DNA of 5,743 nucleotides from Deltaproteobacteria bacterium (GTDB lineage Bacteria; Myxococcota_A; UBA796). The position numbers and the translations under genes are program-made. The DNA is taken from contig PALY01000039.1 in NCBI GenBank assembly GCA_002707085.1, positions 16,623 to 22,365 of the forward strand, given 5' to 3'. Under the pieces are notes generated by a model. It was not told where the DNA came from. It was given only the letters and a program-made list of their open reading frames with translations, and made no database searches. This document shows positions 1-5,743 of the stretch, one piece after another. Numbering within the stretch: position 1 is the stretch's first letter; every line of letters begins with the position of its first letter.

Positions 1-1089
1 TTCAACCGGTATTGGCCCGATCGTTTGTACAATCACGATGCAGAACGTCCTGGTGGGCTGACTTATTTGGGTACAACCGAGCAAGGTATTGAAGTTGAAA
101 TCAATGCGCGGGCCGCCAGTTCTGATTTGGTCATCTACGTGAATCTGACCTTTGTATCGATGAACGGTGGGCACAAATCTTTGGGCACAGGACTGGTTGG
201 GTATCGAACTCTGCGGGGTCATCACAACCCATCGACCATCCGGAAAACAGAATCGTATATGGAACCAGAGCGTTCCCATTTGGCCTCCAAGATGGTCGGT
301 GTTGGAAAACTCATTGAGTCAAAAATCAAGGTCTTCCACATCGAAACCACAGTCAACAACCGCATGTTCGACAAGCCGTTGGAGTTTCTCAGCAAGAACG
401 AAGACGAGTTGACCCGCACCGAAGAAAAAGCCATGGGCGTATTGGTCAAGACCTTGAAGGTATTGCCGCAGCCAGCACGTCAGGCAATCTTTGAGCGTGT
501 TCCTGCTCCATACGACATGATCGGTGTGTTTGCCGGTGAATGCGAGGCGGTTCACGATGCCATCCTTGAACTGGTGTACCAACAACACTGTGTTCCCGTT
601 CAAGGGCAGTCCGACATCGTTGTGTTCCCCATTCCGTACATCAGCCCCTACAACGTGGGTGCGTACCTAAATCCTTTGCTCGTGAGTGTGATGGCAGAGG
701 GGTACCTTCACAATCTTCACAAGGGTGTGCCGCTTCTGAAAAAGGGTGGCACCATGATCATCCTCCACCCATGTTCCGACAAATTCGACCAAGAGCAGCA
801 CCCCGCCTACGTCGAGTTCTTCCATAAATTGTTGCCCGAGACACGGGATGCGATGGAACTTCACAAGAAGTACGAAAAGAAATTCGCAACCCATCCGGCC
901 TACATCCAGATGTATCGAACCGGAAAGGCATACCATCCGGCCCATCCCTTTTACATGTGGTACTGGGGCGAAAACGGTCGTCAACACCGCGGCCGCGTGA
1001 TTGTTGTCGGTGCAGACAATGAGTACGTGCCAGGGATTCTAGGGTATGAAACAGCGCGCACCATGAGTGAAGCGTTGCGAATGGCATGA
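1..1089 (+). CDS. LarA-type (lactate racemase-like, DUF2088) protein, 5' end missing
   Basis: The frame is open from base 1, so the N-terminus lies outside the window; the TTG at 25 lies inside the conserved domain and is not a credible start. 362 codons are visible before TGA. LarA enzymes racemise or epimerise 2-hydroxyacids with a nickel-pincer (NPN) cofactor. The N-terminal part follows the family pattern: a YLGTTEQGIEVEIN segment, then SSDLVIYVN, then GGHKSLGTGLVGYRT and HHNP. By spacing, the Lys at 175-177 matches the lysine that carries the NPN cofactor, and the His at 223-225 (16 residues later) matches the nickel-ligand His. The position of catalytic His174 of LarA (10 before the Lys) is Leu here (145-147), so lactate racemisation is doubtful. 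The C-terminal domain is recognisable (GGTMIILHPCSD, then RGRVIVVGADNEYVPGILGYETA). The protein ends abruptly at SEALRMA, and the frame continues after the stop (see 1087-1200). Family assignment is fairly sure; substrate unknown. Confidence 0.82.
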   Translation, partial: FNRYWPDRLYNHDAERPGGLTYLGTTEQGIEVEINARAASSDLVIYVNLTFVSMNGGHKSLGTGLVGYRTLRGHHNPSTIRKTESYMEPERSHLASKMVGVGKLIESKIKVFHIETTVNNRMFDKPLEFLSKNEDELTRTEEKAMGVLVKTLKVLPQPARQAIFERVPAPYDMIGVFAGECEAVHDAILELVYQQHCVPVQGQSDIVVFPIPYISPYNVGAYLNPLLVSVMAEGYLHNLHKGVPLLKKGGTMIILHPCSDKFDQEQHPAYVEFFHKLLPETRDAMELHKKYEKKFATHPAYIQMYRTGKAYHPAHPFYMWYWGENGRQHRGRVIVVGADNEYVPGILGYETARTMSEALRMA

Positions 1090-1200
1090 GAAACGGGTCC
1101 TAAAGATCCGTCGATTACGTGTTTCCGCATTTGTCCTGTCATGATGGCGGAAGTGACTCCTGATCCAGAAAATGCACAGATAGAGGCGCAATCAGAATGA
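1087..1200 (+). other. In-frame continuation of the LarA-type gene past a TGA, ending in an ATGA overlap
   Basis: After the TGA at 1087-1089 the same frame runs 36 sense codons to a TGA at 1198-1200. The sequence after the stop is protein-like, including DPSITCFRICPVMMAEV. It follows EALRMA in the way LarA-type C-termini usually continue, namely an alanine-rich helix followed by a short beta segment. The final TGA shares bases with the ATG of the next gene (ATGA at 1197-1200), a classic arrangement for translationally coupled genes. One C-to-T change (CGA Arg to TGA) would explain the break. No selenocysteine insertion hairpin is convincing, and TGA is not used as a sense codon in the 1515-codon neighbour. 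It could be a late nonsense mutation, a sequencing error, programmed readthrough or, less likely, coincidence. Confidence 0.5.
1182..1186 (+). promoter_or_regulatory. Ribosome binding site for the multidomain gene
   Basis: AGAGG lies 10 bases before the ATG at 1197, a workable though slightly long Shine-Dalgarno spacing. An in-frame TGA at 1161-1163 and the absence of any ATG, GTG or TTG codon in frame between it and 1197 make 1197 the first possible start. The ATG at 1203 is in frame too but lies 16 bases from the site. Confidence 0.5.
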
Positions 1201-4200
1201 CCATGGGCAGCGATTACCGACCTGCACCGATGGTGGACCCGCTCCGCGATCGTCTCGACCTGCGCAAGCAGTTGGATGGTGCACGTCTGCTCGTCATGGG
1301 TGGCACAGGGTTTCTCGGTAAGGTCTGGTTGTCGATGCTTTTGCATCATTTCCCAGAATTTGAACATGTCCATTTGGTTGTGCGTCCCCGCAAACGGGGT
1401 GGGAAAGTCACGCAAAGCAGCGAAGACCGCTTTTGGGCAGAGATTGCTCCATCTGAAGTGTTTGATCCGGTCCGTGATTTGTTTCCCGGTGGCGCTTTTG
1501 ATGCGATGCTTCGTGAAAAGATCACCGTCATTCCAGGAGATGTCACTGAACCGTATGCGGGCGTACCTCAAGATGTCAGAGACGAGATTCGTGGAACATT
1601 GACAGCCATCGTGAACGCTTCTGGTGTCGTCGATTTCAATCCACCCCTGGATTACGCGCTCAATGTTAATGCTTTTGGGACGCAAAATTTGGTGGATTTG
1701 GCCCGGGACTTGGGTGGAAAGGGATCGCTCGGTGTACCCTTTTTACACACATCCACCGCCTACGTGGCGGGCGATCGGACTGGCCAAGTTGATGAGGTAG
1801 ACCCAAGGGCTCATCCATTCCCTCGGGCAGATGAGTTGGACCGATCTCACTGGGATCCAGAGAGAGAAATCGCAGAATGCGTAGACCTCGTTGAGAGTGT
1901 CCGACACCGTTCCAATGATGCATTTCGGCAATCGGCTTTCTTAGATCAGGCCAAAAAGAATTTAGAGAAGAAGGGTGAACCCACCCGTGGCAGCGCTCTT
2001 CAGGACGAACTGGCCAAGGTCAAACGAAAGTTTGAAGAACAGCAACTGGTGGACTGGGGTACAGAGCGTGCACAGTTTTGGGGTTGGCACAATATTTATA
2101 CCTACACCAAGTCAATTGGTGAGCAGATCTTGGCTCGTTCGGGTGTGCCGTTCACGATTGCGCGCCCGGCGGTCATCGAGTCAGCGCTGAGCTTCCCACG
2201 TGTGGGTTGGAATGAAGGAATCAATACCTCGGCTCCCTTGATTTACTTGGCGGTAAAGGGACCGATCGTCTTCCCCCAAGAGTCGGATACTTGCCTCGAC
2301 ATCATTCCAGTAGATCAGGTCGCCATTGGAATGATGCTTTCGTTGGGTGAGTTGATCGAAGGGATTGCGAAGCCCGTGTACCATTACGGCAGTTCGGACA
2401 CCAATCCATTGCCGATCAACCGGCTGATTGAGTTGGTGGGTCTGTTTAAGCGCCGTCACTACGTGCGCGATGCGGGCGGAAATCCACTTGTAAATTGGAT
2501 TCAGTCCCGCTTGGAGCCAGAGCGGGTGACCGCCAAGGATTACTTCAAATGGGGTCCCTCGTATCGATCTGAAAAGGTGGGGCAGGCTGCCGGCTTTCTT
2601 CGTCAATTTTCCGAAGGGCCTTTGGAGTCTTTTCTGAAGCCAGCCAGTGAAGGTCTGGATTCCTTGTCCAAAGGGATCGCGATTCAGGCCAAGATCGTGG
2701 ATCAGTTCGTTCCATTTATGGCGACCCACAACTACCGGTTTAGCTGTGCCAGCGTACGTGCCGCATATTCTCGTCTTGATGTTGATGATCAACGCTTGAT
2801 GGATTGGGCTCCGGAGAAAATTGATTGGCGCCATTACCTTCTTGAAATTCACGGTCCGGGTATTCAGAAAAACGTCAGTCCTTTGATCGATGCAAAGATC
2901 AAGAAGGAACGCAAGTCGATTCGGGCCCACGACAACTTGATTTCGATGCTGGACGAGGTCGCGGAGTTGCACGACTTAGCTCCAGCGTTGATGCGCACGC
3001 ATGAAGATGGCTTCACTCGGATCAGCTACCGTCAGATGGCATTGCGCACGATTAGTGTTGCAGCCCGCCTACAGAAAATGGGCGTTCGAAAAGGTGATCG
3101 TGTTTTACTGAGTGGTGCCAACCATCCCGATTGGGCCATTGCGTACTTTGGTATTTTGCGTGTTGGTGCTGTGGCTGTTCCACTGGATCCAGGTCTTGCC
3201 CCTGCAGCTGTGCAGACCATTCAGGCTGCGTCCGGTGCTGTCCGAGCCATTTTAGATCCAGCCACTGCCGACGCTTTTGGGACGGACCTGCCTACTGAGG
3301 ATCTTCATCAAATCACTGTAGGCGATGCGTCTTCTGCATTGATTGCGCCCGATATTTCTGGCGACGATCTGGCGAGCATTCTCTACACCTCAGGAACCAC
3401 GGGTAACCCCAAAGGGGTCATGCTCAGTCACGGGAATTTCTGCTCTCTTATGTCATCTGTTTCCGGCGTATTCACGCTGGGTCCAAACGACCGCTTGTTG
3501 AGTGTTTTACCGCTCCATCATGCCTTTGAATTCTCATGTGGATTGCTGCTTCCTCTCGCAGCCGGTGCCAGGATCATCTACTTGGATACCATCGATGGCG
3601 AACGGTTGGCCTATGGATTGAAGGAAGGTCGGGTCACATGCATGGTGGGTGTACCCGCGTTGTGGCAGTTGCTTGATAGGCGCATACGCACACAGGTTCA
3701 GAGCCGTGGGAAATTGTTCAATCTTGCCTTTGATATGAGCCTTGAGCTCAATCGAACCATTGGCAAGTCTACAGGTCTGGATGTGGGCAAGCTTTTGTTT
3801 GGCTCTGTTCATTCTCGTTTTGGTGGAAACATTCGTTTGCTGATCAGTGGGGGAGCGGCGCTTCCGGCAGATACCCAAAAGCTATTTAGTGGCTTGGGTC
3901 TGCACCTTTCTGAAGGCTATGGCCTGACTGAAGCAAGCCCAGTACTCACGGTCACAGAAGCGAGGCCAGGTGCCAAGGCCGGTCATGTTGGTAAGGCATT
4001 GCCCGGCGTAGAACTTCGTATCGATCAGCCGGACGCGCAAGGCATCGGAGAGGTGTGGGCGCGCGGTAAGAATGTAATGCAGGGCTATTTTGGCAACGAG
4101 TCTGCGACTCGTTCCACTTTGGACCAAGAAGGTTGGCTGCACACCGGCGATATGGGTCGAATTGATCACAATGGTCGCCTACATCTGGTGGGACGCGCCA

Positions 4201-5743
4201 AGGAAGTGGTGGTCACATCGTCGGGCGAAAATGTCTACCTCGACGACGTTGAGAATACGCTTGGTGCAATGGCTAAAATCGAAGAATACACTTTGGTCGG
4301 ACTGGATGATCCTCGAGGTGGCGAGCGTTTGGGGATGTTGGCGCGTCCTGCAGAAGGTGTGGACAAGTCGGCGGCTCGGAAGGTGATTCAAGACTTGGTT
4401 TCCAGTCTTCCAGCTACGCAGCGCCCTACGGTGATTCATCTTGTGGATGCGCCTTTGCCAAGGACTGCGACACGCAAGGTACAACGCAAGGAAGCACGCA
4501 AGACCCTTGAGAAGATTGTTGCTGCGACACCGACGCAGAATCGTGGAGAAGGCGTGGCAGAACCGGTTGCGCGGGCGATCGCTGCTGTGGCTGGCGTGGA
4601 CGTGTCGAAGGTTCAGGCCAATACGAATTTGCTTGAAAGCTTTGGTTTTGACTCACTGATGTGGGTTGAGTTGTCTGCTTCACTGGAGAGTTTGGGAGGC
4701 AACACCAATCCGGATGCACTCAGCACATGTGAAACTGTAAGTGATGTTGTGCGCTTGATTGGTGTAGAACCCGTAGCCTCTGAGAAGACCAAAGAAGAGG
4801 AAGAACCCATTCGGATTCCAAGCGCTGTTTCGGTGCCGATCAAATCCACAATGGGTAAGCTTCAGAACGCGTTGAATGGAAACATCTTCAATACGAAAGT
4901 GACGGGACGGGCGCATATTCCGGCCAACCGAACCATCATTGTGGTGTCCAATCACACATCCCATTTGGATATGGGACTCGTAAAATATGCCCTGGGTGAC
5001 TATGGCGCGAAGATGACTGCCTTGGCCGCAAAGGACTATTTCTTTGAAGGTAATCGTTGGAAGGTGGCCTATTTTGAACATCTCACCAATGTGAGTCCTC
5101 TAGACCGCAAGTCGGGTTTTAGGACCAGTCTGAGACAAGCAAAAGAGGTTGTGAACTCCGGAAAGATTGTTCTGATCTTCCCAGAAGGAACAAGGCAGAC
5201 ATCCGGTCAATTGGCAGAGTTCAAGCCGTTGGTCGGCAAATTGGCTCTGGATTGTTCGGTCGATATCCTGCCGCTGTACATCGGTGGTGCATATGAAGCA
5301 TTGCCCAAGGGTGGTGCATTTCCGAAGAAACGGGATTTGTATGTTCGGATTGGGCCCCCGCTTCAGGTCGCAGACTTGGAACGCCTGACGAAGGATATGA
5401 AAGCCTCAGATGCAGCACGTAGGGTGGCAAACCTTGCCCACAGTGCCGTAGACCACCTGTCTCGTGGAGATATTCTCGATTTGAGCCAAGTGGGAGAGGA
5501 AGAGGCAGAAGCCAAAACCCAAAGTTCATCACAGACTCCGGAAGAGCGGGTGACTGAGGCACTAGAAACGTTGGAGAAGCGATACGATTCTGAACGGATC
5601 GTGAAGCCAGTTTCGTGGTATTTCTCCTTGGGTGATGTGAAGTATTTTGTTTCGGTGGATGACAAAGGCTGTTCGGTTTCAGCGGGACGTCCGACTGGAG
5701 GCCAGGCGGATTGCGTCGTTAAAACTACACCTGAGATGATCAG
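1197..5743 (+). CDS. ElbD-like multidomain lipid enzyme: acyl reductase / AMP-ligase / ACP / PlsC acyltransferase / SCP2, 3' end missing
   Basis: One uninterrupted frame of 1515 complete codons that continues beyond the window. Domain order by residue: extended-SDR fatty acyl reductase (about 28-375) with a FAR-type C-terminal segment (about 500-560); AMP-forming acyl ligase (about 585-1105); acyl carrier domain (about 1116-1190); PlsC acyltransferase (about 1216-1422); acidic, Ser/Gln-containing linker (about 1423-1448); and the start of an SCP2-type lipid-binding domain (1450 on). Diagnostic catalytic motifs are intact in the first four domains. I see no signal peptide and no obvious membrane helix, so a cytosolic or membrane-associated enzyme is likely. 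Up to the PlsC domain the order matches what I recall of ElbD, which is needed for alkyl ether lipids in myxobacteria; equivalence here is inference. It is probably in one operon with the LarA-type gene upstream. Alternative roles: making fatty alcohols for wax esters, or building another ether or alkenyl lipid. The overall domain reading is secure; the product is not. Confidence 0.9.
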   Translation, partial: MTMGSDYRPAPMVDPLRDRLDLRKQLDGARLLVMGGTGFLGKVWLSMLLHHFPEFEHVHLVVRPRKRGGKVTQSSEDRFWAEIAPSEVFDPVRDLFPGGAFDAMLREKITVIPGDVTEPYAGVPQDVRDEIRGTLTAIVNASGVVDFNPPLDYALNVNAFGTQNLVDLARDLGGKGSLGVPFLHTSTAYVAGDRTGQVDEVDPRAHPFPRADELDRSHWDPEREIAECVDLVESVRHRSNDAFRQSAFLDQAKKNLEKKGEPTRGSALQDELAKVKRKFEEQQLVDWGTERAQFWGWHNIYTYTKSIGEQILARSGVPFTIARPAVIESALSFPRVGWNEGINTSAPLIYLAVKGPIVFPQESDTCLDIIPVDQVAIGMMLSLGELIEGIAKPVYHYGSSDTNPLPINRLIELVGLFKRRHYVRDAGGNPLVNWIQSRLEPERVTAKDYFKWGPSYRSEKVGQAAGFLRQFSEGPLESFLKPASEGLDSLSKGIAIQAKIVDQFVPFMATHNYRFSCASVRAAYSRLDVDDQRLMDWAPEKIDWRHYLLEIHGPGIQKNVSPLIDAKIKKERKSIRAHDNLISMLDEVAELHDLAPALMRTHEDGFTRISYRQMALRTISVAARLQKMGVRKGDRVLLSGANHPDWAIAYFGILRVGAVAVPLDPGLAPAAVQTIQAASGAVRAILDPATADAFGTDLPTEDLHQITVGDASSALIAPDISGDDLASILYTSGTTGNPKGVMLSHGNFCSLMSSVSGVFTLGPNDRLLSVLPLHHAFEFSCGLLLPLAAGARIIYLDTIDGERLAYGLKEGRVTCMVGVPALWQLLDRRIRTQVQSRGKLFNLAFDMSLELNRTIGKSTGLDVGKLLFGSVHSRFGGNIRLLISGGAALPADTQKLFSGLGLHLSEGYGLTEASPVLTVTEARPGAKAGHVGKALPGVELRIDQPDAQGIGEVWARGKNVMQGYFGNESATRSTLDQEGWLHTGDMGRIDHNGRLHLVGRAKEVVVTSSGENVYLDDVENTLGAMAKIEEYTLVGLDDPRGGERLGMLARPAEGVDKSAARKVIQDLVSSLPATQRPTVIHLVDAPLPRTATRKVQRKEARKTLEKIVAATPTQNRGEGVAEPVARAIAAVAGVDVSKVQANTNLLESFGFDSLMWVELSASLESLGGNTNPDALSTCETVSDVVRLIGVEPVASEKTKEEEEPIRIPSAVSVPIKSTMGKLQNALNGNIFNTKVTGRAHIPANRTIIVVSNHTSHLDMGLVKYALGDYGAKMTALAAKDYFFEGNRWKVAYFEHLTNVSPLDRKSGFRTSLRQAKEVVNSGKIVLIFPEGTRQTSGQLAEFKPLVGKLALDCSVDILPLYIGGAYEALPKGGAFPKKRDLYVRIGPPLQVADLERLTKDMKASDAARRVANLAHSAVDHLSRGDILDLSQVGEEEAEAKTQSSSQTPEERVTEALETLEKRYDSERIVKPVSWYFSLGDVKYFVSVDDKGCSVSAGRPTGGQADCVVKTTPEMI
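1278..2880 (+). other. Domain: fatty acyl reductase (NAD_binding_4 plus FAR C-terminal segment)
   Basis: Residues 35-41 read GGTGFLG, the nucleotide-binding loop of extended SDRs. HTSTAYVAG (184-192) supplies the active-site Ser/Thr region typical of fatty acyl reductases. Tyr301 and Lys305 (YTYTK) form the catalytic YxxxK. FTIARPAVIESA (319-330) is the usual post-catalytic strand seen in FAR and male-sterility proteins. Further on, YRFSCASVRAAY (from 513) and IDWRHYLLEIHGPGI (from 542, Trp544 and Tyr547) match the C-terminal FAR region. Such domains reduce fatty acyl thioesters with NAD(P)H to aldehyde or, in two steps, to alcohol. The stretch between STAYV and YxxxK is 110 residues and very charged (about 211-290), probably helical. 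Confidence 0.88.
2955..4520 (+). other. Domain: AMP-forming acyl-CoA/acyl-ACP ligase
   Basis: It activates a carboxylic acid, presumably a fatty acid, as acyl-AMP and transfers it to a thiol. All core adenylation motifs are present: YTSGTTGNPKGV (730-741), PLHHAFEFSCG after it, YGLTE (908-912), HTGD with Asp985, GRAKEV with Arg1000, and the C-terminal lysine motif PRTATRKV with Lys1094. The domain opens with the usual SYRQMALR and GVRKGDRVLLSGANHPDWAIAY-type pattern. The PLHHAFEF region resembles long-chain acyl ligases such as Aas more than amino-acid adenylation domains. The carrier domain follows directly, so loading in cis is the likely step. Motifs are intact, so activity is expected; chain-length preference cannot be read. 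Confidence 0.92.
4540..4767 (+). other. Domain: acyl carrier (phosphopantetheine-binding) domain
   Basis: About 75 residues containing ESFGFDSLMWVEL, with Ser1153 (codon 4653-4655) as the serine that would receive the phosphopantetheine arm. The DSL core and the flanking helices (AEPVARAIAAVAGVDVSKV before, TVSDVVRLIGVE after) fit the carrier fold. It sits between the ligase that would load it and the PlsC domain. The reductase that would use the acyl thioester is at the far N-terminus. A 4'-phosphopantetheinyl transferase encoded elsewhere would be needed. Confidence 0.9.
4842..5462 (+). other. Domain: PlsC-type glycerolipid acyltransferase
   Basis: The four acyltransferase blocks are visible: NHTSHLD with His1253 and Asp1258 (HX4D), SPLDR with Arg1304 (block II), FPEGTR at 1328-1333 (block III) and LPLYIGG with Pro1359 (block IV). 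The family acylates lysophosphatidate or related glycerol phosphate acceptors. Its presence in the same chain as a fatty acyl reductase indicates that the product is built on a glycerol backbone, as in ether lipids, rather than released as free alcohol; this last point is inference. No membrane anchor is obvious before the HX4D motif. Confidence 0.9.
5541..5743 (+). other. Domain: SCP2-type lipid-binding domain, start only
   Basis: After an acidic linker, residues from about 1449 show an amphipathic helix (ERVTEALETLEKRY), then SWYFSLGDVKYFVSVDD, then CSVSAGRPTGGQADCVVKT and PEMI. The strand-strand-'G.P...ADCVVK.T.E' pattern is characteristic of SCP2 sterol-carrier-like domains, which bind acyl chains and other hydrophobic molecules. 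The window stops before the domain ends, so its length and whether anything follows are unknown. The assignment is by pattern only. Confidence 0.68.

Noticed and set aside
25..27. TTG as the start codon of the LarA-type gene
   Set aside because: The frame is open to base 1 and TTG falls within the conserved domain; the true start lies to the left of the window.
1093..1111. Hairpin with 7-base arms (ACGGGTC / GATCCGT) and a 5-base loop just after the TGA, as a terminator or selenocysteine element
   Set aside because: No T-run follows, so it is not an intrinsic terminator. For a bacterial SECIS the loop is too close to the TGA and lacks the expected G at its start. It may be incidental.
1121..1154. 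Imperfect inverted repeat TTCCGC / GCGGAA in the gap between the genes
   Set aside because: Six good pairs around an 18-base loop, and the region is probably coding; too weak to call a regulatory structure.
1141..1200. A 19-codon frame (MMAEVTPDPE...) ending in the ATGA overlap, as a leader peptide
   Set aside because: No ribosome binding site precedes either ATG, and the frame is simply the end of the continued LarA-type frame, which explains it better.
981..1685. Antisense open frame of 234 codons spanning the gene junction
   Set aside because: It is opposite two recognisable plus-strand genes and resembles no family I know; the open frame is a by-product of codon use.
2181..2972. Antisense open frame of 263 codons on the minus strand
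   Set aside because: It lies opposite the reductase domain, whose plus-strand frame has clear motifs; the protein is not family-like and no start context supports it.

Overview
The window holds two plus-strand genes, and both run off an edge. The left edge cuts into a LarA-type (lactate racemase-like, DUF2088) gene that ends at a TGA at 1087-1089. From 1197 a single reading frame stays open to the right edge: at least 1515 codons with no stop. It encodes a multidomain lipid enzyme with, in order, a fatty acyl reductase (extended SDR plus FAR C-terminal domain), an AMP-forming acyl ligase, an acyl carrier domain, a PlsC-type glycerolipid acyltransferase and the beginning of an SCP2-type lipid-binding domain. 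I see no RNA gene, mobile element, CRISPR array or repeat family.

The organism is a bacterium with moderate GC (about half by eye) and standard use of TGG for Trp. The reductase-ligase-ACP-PlsC order resembles ElbD, the multifunctional enzyme of ether-lipid biosynthesis in myxobacteria, as I recall the family. A myxobacterium-like or related deltaproteobacterial lineage is therefore a reasonable inference, but it is not proven from this sequence.

The junction is the oddest spot. Past the TGA at 1087 the LarA-type frame has no stop for 36 codons. It reads as a plausible continuation of the protein and ends at a second TGA (1198-1200) that overlaps the ATG of the giant gene as ATGA. The simplest explanation is that the LarA-type gene originally ended at 1200, translationally coupled to its neighbour, and that a CGA-to-TGA change (or a sequencing error) shortened it by 37 residues. 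If the TGA is genuine, a 107-base gap separates the genes.

In the proposed working model, the ligase loads a fatty acid onto the carrier serine, the reductase reduces the bound acyl group to aldehyde or alcohol, and the PlsC domain transfers an acyl group to a glycerol backbone. The SCP2 segment may hold or pass on the hydrophobic intermediate. The role of the nickel-pincer racemase-like protein beside it is unknown.
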